From: Bacillota bacterium
Lineage (GTDB): Bacteria > Bacillota > Clostridia > Acetivibrionales > DSM-1351
Direction: 5' to 3'
NCBI GenBank assembly: GCA_023416275.1
Contig: JAEZIB010000029.1
Span: 24,622 to 88,621 of the forward strand
Length of the DNA: 64,000 nucleotides
The notes beneath the pieces were generated by a model. It did no database searches. It saw nothing but the letters and a program-made list of their open reading frames with translations, and was not told the origin of the DNA. Shown one piece after another: positions 1 to 8,231 of this stretch. How positions within the stretch are numbered: the stretch's first letter is position 1; every line of letters starts with the position of its first letter. The position numbers and the translations under genes were made by a program.

Positions 1-435
1 AACAAGCTGAATAATCAGCGTAATCAACTGGTGGACTTGCTGTTGGAGCAGAAAATAAATAAGGAAATCTATGATAAAAAGTACGAAAAAGTATCACAGG
101 AGATTGAAGTTGCGGAGCAGGAGCTGCAGGCGTATAATGAAAGCAACGAGTTTGGAGATGACTTTAGAAGCAGGCTCACAAGTTTCAAAAGAATTTTCGA
201 GAAGAAAGAATTAATGGATAAATTCGACGGTGAGATTTTTCGGACACTCGTCAAGGAAGTGTTTATAGGGGATACTGCCGAGGACGGAACACTACTACCT
301 TACACCATAAACTTTGTATTCAAAACGGGGCTGAAAATAAACATTTCGCCTCTATTCCCAAAAGAACCACCCCCAGAGAACGACCACACACGTAGAAGCG
401 ACAATTCTGATGACAAGGTGTGGTTCAGAGGATGA
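1..435 (+). CDS. Large serine recombinase, C-terminal fragment (5' truncated by window edge)
   Basis: The open frame runs in from base 1, so the protein begins outside the window. What is visible is a long charged coiled-coil segment (about residues 1-75) followed by a short beta-rich stretch with the sequence FDGEIFRTLVKEVFI, the usual end of large serine recombinases (resolvase family with recombinase and zinc-ribbon domains). The catalytic serine domain is not in view. The last 25 residues are proline- and charge-rich and unlike the family, so the tail may be altered. It suggests that an integrated element ends here. Family call is fairly sure; activity cannot be judged. Confidence 0.7.
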   Translation, partial: NKLNNQRNQLVDLLLEQKINKEIYDKKYEKVSQEIEVAEQELQAYNESNEFGDDFRSRLTSFKRIFEKKELMDKFDGEIFRTLVKEVFIGDTAEDGTLLPYTINFVFKTGLKINISPLFPKEPPPENDHTRRSDNSDDKVWFRG

Positions 436-609
436 AATCGATAGACTTGCAGAAATTGCTGGATTTTTACAGTTTTATTATCAGAGATTATTCACACGAC
501 TGGTAAAAACGTAGATTTGAGATTATATTAAGCTGCGCCGTTAGGCAATATTCGTAATTATGCTGCGTGACTAAGTGAACCGCATTATTGACATTGAAAT
601 GAAATACAC

Positions 610-729
610 TCGGTTTTGGCTAAAAAATATGGTTTAACTGCCGACGGATTTTTCCCTAAAATGTATTATAAAAGCAAGTCTAACATCATTTATACAGAGT
701 TATGGATTCCGATTAAGAAACGAGGATAA
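610..729 (+). pseudogene. Fragment of a GyrI-like / AraC effector-binding domain
   Basis: A 39-codon stretch ending in TAA reads as the last part of a GyrI-like small-molecule-binding domain, with the typical closing pattern IIYTELWIPIKKRG. No start or upstream part of the domain is found in frame, so this is a remnant. The rest of 436-758 holds no other recognisable gene. The call rests on the motif alone. Confidence 0.35.
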
Positions 730-758
730 TATTAAATTTAATGCTGGAGGAAAAGCAA

Positions 759-1250
759 ATGAGCAAATACCAAGAAGGATTACAACTACTCGAAGAAAAA
801 TTTGGAAAAGGCAAAGACAATGTTATTTCACTTGCGACGATTGCACGAGAACCGAGCACTGACGGAAAGCCGCGCCCTGTTGTCCGTAGTGTTGACGCCT
901 ATTATGAAGACGGCACATTTTATGTTGTTACACATGGTAAATCAAACAAAATGCAACAAATCACACAAAATGAGGAGGTTTCGGTTGCAGGATGCTTAGA
1001 GATGTTTACCGCTAGTGGAGTAGCTGAAAACCTTGGTTGGGTGCTTGACTCGAAAAATGCCGAAATAAGAACCAAGCTCCGCACAGCTTTTGCAGCGTGG
1101 TATGACATGGCAAATAATGAAAAGGACGAGAGCTGTTGTTTTTTAGCAATCCATCTTACTAAGGGAACATTAAACATCAACCATTGGGAAAAATTATACC
1201 ATATGGATTTTGTAAATAAGACTGATATGGAAGATGGGGGCATTTTTTAA
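759..1250 (+). CDS. Pyridoxamine 5'-phosphate oxidase family protein
   Basis: This 163-residue protein resembles small split-barrel flavin-binding proteins of the pyridoxamine 5'-phosphate oxidase-like superfamily. It has the start pattern MSKYQEGLQLLEEKFG, then a beta-strand with R-V-V-R-S-V-D-A and a strand reading GTFYVVTHGKSNKMQQI. Such proteins usually bind FMN or F420 and reduce small molecules, but substrates vary. The start at 759 is chosen over the upstream ATG at 741 because GGAGG lies 8 bases before it. It stands alone in a decayed region; no operon partner is seen. Confidence 0.7.
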   Translation: MSKYQEGLQLLEEKFGKGKDNVISLATIAREPSTDGKPRPVVRSVDAYYEDGTFYVVTHGKSNKMQQITQNEEVSVAGCLEMFTASGVAENLGWVLDSKNAEIRTKLRTAFAAWYDMANNEKDESCCFLAIHLTKGTLNINHWEKLYHMDFVNKTDMEDGGIF

Positions 1251-2241
1251 GGAGCAAAGTTTTTATAGATATGCGTAATGCTACATTTTCAGACTTTATC
1301 AGTGCAATGCTATATGATCATAGCCAAGTAACGAATCCTCTATATAATTTATAGTAATATTCACTTGTTTAATCCAATAAAGCCTATTTTAAGGTGGGAT
1401 TGTGAGTTTGCACTGATGAACATTCGCACCAACGAAAAGAAGAGGATGATTGCAAAGGGATATGGTTGCTCATCAACTCTATTTTGATTTCTAAATACGG
1501 AGCAGATATGTTCCAAGTGAATTGCTAATAAGAGCTGCTTTTATATATGAGATTTTTTTATCTCAGAAAATAGAAGTGGCTCTTTTTATTTATACCTCGA
1601 TAAATAAATTGAGGAATGAGTATATGAATGATTTTTTCGTAGCCATATTGAAAGAATAGAAGAAGTATCCAATCAGGATAAGAATTAAATTAATCAGCAT
1701 GGATGATCTACATGCACCGATTAAACTGGTATGAAGAGCACTGTTGTTTGCATTGACAGCATATGAATTCTGCATATGGCTGAGATAACGGCAGAACACT
1801 TGGAATAGTGTCGGACCGTATGATTTATATTTATGTACCCATCTTACAAAGATTGAACGATAAAAACCAGCAACTTGGGCAGCCTCATTGAAACATACTT
1901 TTCAGATAAATTGCTATTACTATACGCATTCTTTTTTCGCTAGGTATTTTGATTTTTTGAACTAAAACACCACCAGAGATAAACAATGATTCTATTTTTC
2001 ATTGTCTACTCTAGGGGTAGTATATCAAGCAGTATACTTTACTTACGACGGTATTGCCTAATGCTACAATGTCAGTAAAAAAAGCATTTTTATTGAAAAA
2101 TTACCAATAAATAAACCTGCATATTTCATTAATAACCTAGCTGCGATGCGCTTCAACGATAAATTTCAACACAATTCGACTAGTAAATGTTATAGTTTAT
2201 AATGGGAGTAATAAAATATAGAATATGGAAGAGGGATAGCC
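1251..2241. other. Gene-poor region
   Basis: About 990 bases without a convincing gene. Short open frames on both strands lack ribosome sites and family-like sequence. The only clear structure is a terminator-like hairpin at 1531-1590. The stretch looks like decayed accessory DNA between the flavin-oxidase-like gene and the split regulator. Confidence 0.5.
1531..1590 (+). terminator. Rho-independent terminator-like hairpin
   Basis: AGAGC at 1531 pairs with GCTCT ending at 1583, with an inner perfect hairpin TGAGAT/ATCTCA. The stem is followed by a T-rich run from 1584. It lies about 280 bases downstream of the flavin-oxidase-like gene and may end its transcript. Confidence 0.5.
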
Positions 2242-3049
2242 ATGAATGAGTTTATATTTAGAAGTATTGTTGAATCTTGGGAGAATTGCGAGAAGTGTGG
2301 TGTGTCGAAGGAGATTAAAGAACCTCAAAAACTAATTACAGATGATGAATTGCGAAAACAGACAGAAAAAAAAAGAGTATTTGGCCATTTTTAAGGATTT
2401 CATGTATAAGTATATTGATTCCATTAGAGTGGAAAGGGGATACTATTGTTTTCTGGTTTTAAATGAAGAATTAACTATTTTAGACGTTTTTTTTCCAAGA
2501 TGGATAAATATAAGCGGACATTGTACATTCAAAAAATACCTAAAATCAGGAGTTTCATTTTGTAGTAAAAGTGTTGGGACTAATGCTGTATTTATTGCGA
2601 AACAGAGTAATACACCCGTATATTTAGATCCACAATTTCATTATTGCAATGTACTAAAAGAATGGCATGAATACTGTGTACCGATTTGGGATGGTTATAA
2701 TAAAGGATATGTAGCTTTAATACGTGTAGGTCATCCCATATCAAGTGCTTTAAAGGGATTTGTAGACTTATTAGCAAAAAATATGTGCTGTACAAGCTAC
2801 ACTCAAGGATTTCCCGGTAGTAAAAATGATTTGAATAAAAAATTAACACAACAGCATAAGCTGATTTTGAAAAGGATAGCACAAGGTATGACTGACGAAC
2901 AGATAGCGTGTGAATTAGAAATATCACTATCTACTGTCAGATTTCATACTCAGAATATTTTTAAAATCTTTAATGTGGGGACGAGGATTGAAGCTGTTAT
3001 GAAAGCAATCATTCAAAACGAGATTTTTATAAGTGACTTATATGACTGA
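2242..3049 (+). CDS. LuxR-type HTH regulator with an N-terminal sensor region, split by a frameshift
   Basis: The N-terminal part begins at ATG 2242 (MNEFIFRSIVESWENCEKCGV), which resembles the amino end of sigma-54-activator-type regulators with GAF sensor domains. Reading continues through 2380, but the frame then ends at TAA 2392. The natural continuation (KKKEYLAIFKDF onward, GAF-like, then a C-terminal LuxR HTH with LTQQHKLILKRIAQGMTDEQIA) lies in the next frame and runs to 3049. The switch coincides with a run of nine A at about 2366-2374. Removing one A restores a single protein of about 268 residues. It may be a pseudogene, a phase-variable gene or one rescued by slippage. The HTH half alone could also start at ATG 2342. 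Confidence 0.65.
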
Positions 3050-3122
3050 TTCTACTAAAACGATATGAACGTGACTCAAGTAAAATTGAAGATATTTGCA
3101 GCTTCCTATTTCAAAAAAAGTC

Positions 3123-3206
3123 TTATACTAATTTGTATTTAAAATTTGGAATCACATTTTAAATAGCCGCAATTGCGGTGATGGATCGAAGCTCTCAAAG
3201 GTTGTT
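3123..3206 (+). repeat. Interspersed repeat R3, copy A
   Basis: An 84-base segment, from TTATACTAATTTG to AAAGGTTGTT, is nearly the same as 10161-10243. It contains an inverted repeat centred on GGAATC (TTTAAAAT...ATTTTAAA) and a perfect palindrome CCGCAATTGCGG. Its first 20 bases recur inverted at 24973-24993. Intergenic and non-coding. Confidence 0.75.
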
Positions 3207-3267
3207 GATGTTATTAACTCTGGAGTGACTATATAATTTGCATTAATGAAGAAGCTTTTATTAAAAA

Positions 3268-3420
3268 TATAACGAGGCTAGGAAATGTTCCACACTTCTA
3301 TAAGTGGCGGGAACCGCTTTATTTTCAGGCGGTGAGAATATTTTCGCCTCTTTGAAATACCGCTGATGTAATTAAATTTTTCTACAATCGAAAAATTTAA
3401 TTCTGAATCTAGGTATTATA
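3268..3420 (+). repeat. MITE-like repeat R1, copy 1
   Basis: A ~150-base element starting TATAACGAGGC with predicted hairpins CACTTCTATAAGTG and ACCGCTTT...GGCGGT, then an AT hairpin AAATTTTTC...GAAAAATTT. It is joined head to tail with copy 2. Other copies are at 18563-18716 and, inverted, 25128-25282. No coding capacity. Confidence 0.75.
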
Positions 3421-3569
3421 ACGAGGCAAGAAAAGGTTCCCCACTTCTATAAGTTGAGGGTACCGCTTTGGTTTTCAGGCGGTGGGAATATCTTCTGCCT
3501 CCTAAAACGCAGCTGATGTAATGATATTTTTCTACAATAAAAAATTTCATTTTAAATCTAGGCGTTATA
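3417..3569 (+). repeat. MITE-like repeat R1, copy 2
   Basis: Second tandem copy. Termini TATAACGAGGC and TAGGCGTTATA form a short inverted repeat (TATAACG). Internal hairpins match copy 1, with compensating changes such as a stem GAGGCA/TGCCTC. It sits about 90 bases before the first transporter gene. Confidence 0.75.
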
Positions 3570-3657
3570 AAAATTAGTTCCCGTTGGGTAATCAAAGGCT
3601 TTGCGGAGGATTAGTTACTGACGAAGTTTGCAGAAAATAGTACAAGGGGAGGTAGTT

Positions 3658-4668
3658 ATGGCACTTATTAGGGTTAACAATTTAGTTAAGGATTATAAGA
3701 TTAATGTAAGAAAGAAAGGAATCTTAGGTGCAGTACAAGGTCTCCTTGTGCCTGAATATAAGATAAAACGGGCAGTAGATAATATCAGTTTTGAAATTGA
3801 AAAGGGTGAAATGGTTGGTTTTATAGGACCTAATGGTGCCGGAAAATCAACAACGGTCAAGATGCTTACAGGGATACTGGTTCCGACATCGGGCTCAATA
3901 TCTATCGGCGGTCTTTGTCCGCATAAAGACAGAAAAAAGAATGCATTTAGAATTGGAGCTGTATTCGGACAGAGGACACAGCTTTGGTGGGATCTCCCAG
4001 CAGTGGACACCTTTGACCTACTCAGATACGTATATAAAATCCCTGAAAAGACCTTCAAGAAGAATATGGAGGTGTTTAATGAAATCCTGGGTTTGAACGA
4101 ATTTCTCAATAGCCCTACAAGGCAGCTGAGTCTTGGGCAGAGGATGAGGGCCGATATTGCAGCAGCTTTGCTTCATGATCCGGAAATCATTTTCTTTGAT
4201 GAACCTACAATAGGTTTGGACGTTGTAGCTAAAGAAAAGATTAGAGAATTCATAAGGTTTGTTAATAAGGAAAAAGGCACAACAATGTTGTTTACAACTC
4301 ATGACATGTTAGATATCGAAAAGACATGCCAGAGAATGATAATAATCGATCATGGCATGACCATTTATGATGGTTCAGTAGAAAAGATTAAGGATGTTCT
4401 TGGAAAAGAGAGAACCCTTGCTGTGGAATTTGGAGAAGAATACAACGAGATTTCGTTGCCTGGAGTTGAACTGATCAAGCAGGAAGAAAACAAAATGTGG
4501 TTTAAACTCAATAAGGATGAGGTGCAGGTCTCAAATCTTATTTTCAGTTTAGCCCAAAAATATGTGATTAACGACTTGACAATACAGGAACCAGAGATTG
4601 AGGCAATTGTCAGAGAAATCTATCAGGGGGGTATTAGTTTTGATAAGAGCTTATCTGGAGTTTGCTAA
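3658..4668 (+). CDS. ABC transporter ATP-binding protein (ABC-2 export type)
   Basis: A 336-residue ATPase of the DrrA/CcmA-like type that would power an ABC-2 exporter. It shows Walker A GPNGAGKS (near residue 64), signature LSLGQRMRADIAAALLHD, Walker B IIFFDEPTIGLD and the H-loop TTHD. The signature has LSLGQ rather than LSGGQ, as is common in this subgroup. A C-terminal ~90-residue extension follows the NBD. Start 3658 has GGGGAGG 5 bases before it. Its end overlaps the next gene, and two permease genes follow, so the three make one transporter. The substrate is unknown; in this setting it may export the cluster product or handle a cell-envelope molecule. Confidence 0.88.
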   Translation: MALIRVNNLVKDYKINVRKKGILGAVQGLLVPEYKIKRAVDNISFEIEKGEMVGFIGPNGAGKSTTVKMLTGILVPTSGSISIGGLCPHKDRKKNAFRIGAVFGQRTQLWWDLPAVDTFDLLRYVYKIPEKTFKKNMEVFNEILGLNEFLNSPTRQLSLGQRMRADIAAALLHDPEIIFFDEPTIGLDVVAKEKIREFIRFVNKEKGTTMLFTTHDMLDIEKTCQRMIIIDHGMTIYDGSVEKIKDVLGKERTLAVEFGEEYNEISLPGVELIKQEENKMWFKLNKDEVQVSNLIFSLAQKYVINDLTIQEPEIEAIVREIYQGGISFDKSLSGVC

Positions 4669-5431
4669 AAAGGCATTTCAAAATAATATTGTATACAGGT
4701 TTGACTGTTTTGTTGGCGTAATTAATACCCTCGTTATGATTTTTGTCAATATATCCATATGGAAGGCTATCTATGAAGAGGAAGAAGTACTTGACGGGGT
4801 ACAATTCAGGATACTGATGACCTACATAGTTATTGGATTTATCATGCAGTGTATTTTTACAATGGATGAATACATAATAGAGAATAAGGTTAAATCTGGA
4901 CTTATATCGTCTGATCTATTGAAACCTATTAGCTTTAGGCTCTATATTTTCTCACACAACCTTGGAAATACAGCTTTCAAATTGGTTATGCAGCTTATAC
5001 CCGCACTTATCGTTTCGATACTTTTATTTAAGCTGCTGGCTCCTTTCTCTTTGGCTATGGGCATATACTTTGTAATAAGTGCAGTACTGGGATTTCTCGT
5101 GCTGTATTGTTTGAATTTTATAGTATGGGTCAGCTCCTTCTGGTTTTTCTGGACCTTTAGTCTGGTAACAATAAAGGATGCTTTCGTAATGATTTTCTCA
5201 GGTGCACTGCTTCCTTTATGGTTTATGCCTCAGTGGCTTCAAGATTTTATTAAGTTTACTCCTTTTGACTCAATATACTTTACTCCGATATGTATTTATC
5301 TTGGGCAAGTACCGAGTGAAGACATCTTTATGACTATAGTCAGACAGGTTATATGGCTTGGAATATTATTTGTTATTGGACAGATTTTATGGAAAAGGGC
5401 AACAAAGAAACTTGTTGTTCAGGGGGGATAA
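4640..5431 (+). CDS. ABC-2 family permease
   Basis: A 263-residue membrane protein with about six predicted hydrophobic segments and the ABC-2/DUF990-like layout (FAKKAFQNNIVYRFDCFVGVINT at the start, WFFWTFSLVTIKDAF and GALLPLWFMPQWLQ late). I chose TTG 4640 because a G-rich ribosome site (GGGGGGT at 4626-4632) lies just before it; this overlaps the ATPase gene by 29 bases. It pairs with the next permease. Confidence 0.8.
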   Translation: MIRAYLEFAKKAFQNNIVYRFDCFVGVINTLVMIFVNISIWKAIYEEEEVLDGVQFRILMTYIVIGFIMQCIFTMDEYIIENKVKSGLISSDLLKPISFRLYIFSHNLGNTAFKLVMQLIPALIVSILLFKLLAPFSLAMGIYFVISAVLGFLVLYCLNFIVWVSSFWFFWTFSLVTIKDAFVMIFSGALLPLWFMPQWLQDFIKFTPFDSIYFTPICIYLGQVPSEDIFMTIVRQVIWLGILFVIGQILWKRATKKLVVQGG

Positions 5432-5436
5432 TTTTT

Positions 5437-6276
5437 ATGAGAGATAGTAGAACCTTCAGCATACCTGAACTTATAAGACTGTTTTTTAAATTTTCACAAT
5501 TAAACCTCAGGTCGATGCTTGAATATAAGTTTGATAGATTTTTATTGGCATTTGCAGTATTCTGCAGGGAAATGATTAGTGTAGTAGTCATGTTGCTGAT
5601 TCTTACACGCTTCATAAGAATCAAAGGTTGGGAAATGAATGAGATGTTCTTCCTTTACAGCTTTCTTTTCTTGTCCTACAGCCTTTTTATATTCCTTTTC
5701 ACAGGAATAAGGGATTTTGATGACATGGTTTACACTGGCGAACTTGACAGATACCTTTTAAGACCTACGGGACTAATGTTTCAGATAGTATCTTCCAGAG
5801 TCGATTACTGTGCAACAGTTGGACATGGCACAGTTGGAATTATTCTTTTTATTAAAACAGCTGGTTCGATTGGAATAGACTGGAATGCTACAAGTATTGC
5901 ATATTATATATCAGCCTTAATCGGAGGTGCAATAATCCAGGCGTCAATATTTATGATTTCATCGTGCTTCAGCTTCTGGGCAGTAAAAACTACAAATTTA
6001 CGTAACCTCATATTCTTTAATTCAAGGCGATTTGCAGGTTATCCAATAAGTTTTTATCCTGGAATAATCCAGAAGCTGCTTGTTTTTGTAGTTCCTTTTG
6101 CATTTGTAAGCTATTTTCCGGCACAGTTCTTCCTCAGAAAGCCTGATATTAATATGTTCTGGAACGGATACCTTTATCTTACACCCGTTGTTGGCGCTAT
6201 AATGTTTGCGTTGGTATATTCATTGTGGAGGTATGGCCTCAGAAGCTATAGCAGCACTGGTAATGCAATGTATTGA
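5437..6276 (+). CDS. ABC-2 family permease
   Basis: A 279-residue membrane protein of the same ABC-2 class, with several hydrophobic spans and the motif TGIRDFDDMVYTGELDRYLLRP typical of the DUF990-type permease. ATG 5437 follows AGGGGGG by about 9 bases and sits 5 bases after the previous stop. With the preceding two genes it should form a heterodimeric-permease exporter. Substrate not known. Confidence 0.8.
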   Translation: MRDSRTFSIPELIRLFFKFSQLNLRSMLEYKFDRFLLAFAVFCREMISVVVMLLILTRFIRIKGWEMNEMFFLYSFLFLSYSLFIFLFTGIRDFDDMVYTGELDRYLLRPTGLMFQIVSSRVDYCATVGHGTVGIILFIKTAGSIGIDWNATSIAYYISALIGGAIIQASIFMISSCFSFWAVKTTNLRNLIFFNSRRFAGYPISFYPGIIQKLLVFVVPFAFVSYFPAQFFLRKPDINMFWNGYLYLTPVVGAIMFALVYSLWRYGLRSYSSTGNAMY

Positions 6277-6324
6277 TATAGTTGTTCTATAAATTTCAAT
6301 ATAAATAATTTTAGGGGAGTGCTT

Positions 6325-7896
6325 ATGAAAAAGTATAGAAATGTAATTATTTTAGGGGTAGTTTTAGTAGCAGTTGCCGTGTTCCTTTGTGTAAAGTTTG
6401 TGAATTTTAGTGATTTACTTTTGACCTTTGGCTACTATGACGACAAAGTCACAGTAGTAAATACCGCGGATATACACGGACATTTGGTTTACGATGACGA
6501 TGTAGGAGGATACTATTCACTGGACGATGTTAATATTATTATGGGAATGCCTTTAATAAAGACTTTGATTGAAGAAGAAAAGGCAAAGAGCAAGGAAAAG
6601 ACTCTGGTTCTTGACTGTGGAGACATGTTCCACGGACCGAATGAAGGATGTATGAATAAGGGTGGAGCAGTTGTGGAATGCGCAAATCTTATGGGGTATG
6701 ATGCTGCGGTGCCTGGGAATCATGATTTCAACTATGGAATTAAGAGATTCTTCGAAATTTCTAAAGAAATAAATTATCCAATCATCGCATCAAACATTTA
6801 TAAAGATGGAAAGTTTGCTTTTAATGAATACAAGATTTATGAAGTCGGCGGGAAAAAAGTGGCAGTATTTGGACTGGTCTTTAAGGAATTGCTTGACTAT
6901 TCAGATGCCAGGGACTTTGAGGATGTTACTATTGAAGATCCTGTAAAAGTAGCAAAAAAACTGGTGCCGGAATTAAGAAAGAAAGCTGATGTTGTCATAC
7001 TATTATCACACATGGGGCCCAATGCAGATGAAGTACTTGCAGAAAAGGTAAGCGGTATAGATATGATATTGGCTTCACACCTCCACGATATAATGAAAAC
7101 TCCAAAGGTGGTAAATGGAACATATATAGCCGAGCCAGGCGGATGGACAACACACATAGGTATAACTAATTTCTATTTCAAGGGAGGAAAGCTCTCAAAA
7201 ATCAAGTGGGAATTGAGAAACAGTAAGGATAAAGAAAAAGCAGACCCAAAGATAGATGAAATAGGACAGAAATATCATGCGATTTCATATGAAGAACAAA
7301 AGGAAGTAATAGGTAAAACAGAGACGAAATTAATAGGAATGAGAACAAAAGCCAGAACACAGGAAGTCAATCTTGGAAATCTGATGACGGATGCCATGAG
7401 AGAAGCTGCAAAGGCTGATATAGCACTTCTTAACGGAGGTGGAATCAGGCAGAGCCTGGAAGAAGGAGATGTCAGGGTTTATGATATCGGAAAGGTTATG
7501 CCTTTTGATAATAGACTGGTAACTCTCGAGCTGAAAGGGGAAACAATATATGAAATACTCGAAAAAGGTTTGGATGTTTATCCAATGTCCTATAATGGAG
7601 GATTTCAGCAGGTTTCAGGTATTAAATATGAGTTTGATGCATCAAAACCAGCAGGAAAAAGGCTTGTTAAGGTAACTAAGGATGGAAAACCACTGGATAA
7701 AGAAAAATACTACAAGGTCGCAACCAATGATTACCTTTATAAGGGCGGAGATTCAATGAAGATGCTAGTTGGGCAGAAGCAATTGGACAGTGGTGCTTTG
7801 CTCAAGGATATCGTGGTTGAGTACTTTAAAAAGCACAAGACTGTAAATCCAAAGGTGGAAGACAGAATTAAGGTATTAAATGAGAGATATAACTGA
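6325..7896 (+). CDS. Membrane-anchored 5'-nucleotidase / cyclic phosphodiesterase family protein
   Basis: A 523-residue two-domain metallophosphoesterase. One hydrophobic segment at residues 5-30 anchors it outside the membrane. The N-terminal metallophosphatase domain shows TADIHGH, CGDMFHG, GNHDFNYG and HLHD metal ligands; the C-terminal 5'-nucleotidase domain shows NLGNLMTDAMREAA, NGGGIR and MPFDNRLVTLEL. The usual role is hydrolysis of extracellular nucleotides or 2',3'-cyclic nucleotides. ATG 6325 has AGGGGAG just before it. It lies between the exporter and the carrier protein, so it may be a tailoring phosphatase acting outside the cell, but it could be housekeeping. Confidence 0.82.
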   Translation: MKKYRNVIILGVVLVAVAVFLCVKFVNFSDLLLTFGYYDDKVTVVNTADIHGHLVYDDDVGGYYSLDDVNIIMGMPLIKTLIEEEKAKSKEKTLVLDCGDMFHGPNEGCMNKGGAVVECANLMGYDAAVPGNHDFNYGIKRFFEISKEINYPIIASNIYKDGKFAFNEYKIYEVGGKKVAVFGLVFKELLDYSDARDFEDVTIEDPVKVAKKLVPELRKKADVVILLSHMGPNADEVLAEKVSGIDMILASHLHDIMKTPKVVNGTYIAEPGGWTTHIGITNFYFKGGKLSKIKWELRNSKDKEKADPKIDEIGQKYHAISYEEQKEVIGKTETKLIGMRTKARTQEVNLGNLMTDAMREAAKADIALLNGGGIRQSLEEGDVRVYDIGKVMPFDNRLVTLELKGETIYEILEKGLDVYPMSYNGGFQQVSGIKYEFDASKPAGKRLVKVTKDGKPLDKEKYYKVATNDYLYKGGDSMKMLVGQKQLDSGALLKDIVVEYFKKHKTVNPKVEDRIKVLNERYN

Positions 7897-7963
7897 TTAA
7901 AAGTTTTTTAATGAAAGATATAAATAATTTATATTTAAAATAAAATTTTAGGGGGAGCAAATC

Positions 7964-8218
7964 ATGGCAAGTTTGGAGATTGGCGAAGTTAAAGAGCGTG
8001 TAATGGAAGTAATTAAGAGAAATGCGGTATTCAATGCCGGCAAAGTGAATGAAAATTCAAGCATCAGAAGAGATCATGGTATTGATTCAATCAAGCTGGT
8101 AGAAATGATCATTGACCTGGAGGAAGAATTTGATATAGAAGTGGACAGTGATATGCTCAACTTTGAAAACTTTGCAACTGTAGAGCTGATATCAAATTAT
8201 GTAGCTGAAAGATTATAA
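7964..8218 (+). CDS. Acyl/peptidyl carrier protein
   Basis: An 84-residue free-standing carrier protein. The phosphopantetheine attachment serine is in the motif HGIDSIKLVEM near residue 45, followed by an acidic helix II (IDLEEEFDIEVDSD). It would hold an acyl or aminoacyl thioester loaded by the ligase that starts 13 bases downstream. AGGGGGAG precedes ATG 7964. Since primary fatty acid genes are absent here, it is more likely a biosynthetic-cluster carrier than AcpP. Confidence 0.88.
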   Translation: MASLEIGEVKERVMEVIKRNAVFNAGKVNENSSIRRDHGIDSIKLVEMIIDLEEEFDIEVDSDMLNFENFATVELISNYVAERL

Positions 8219-8231
8219 ACAGGGGTGGAAA

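Noticed and set aside
3268..3569. Tandem R1 copies as a CRISPR array
   Set aside because: Only two direct copies of about 150 bases, no spacers, no cas genes, and other copies are dispersed.
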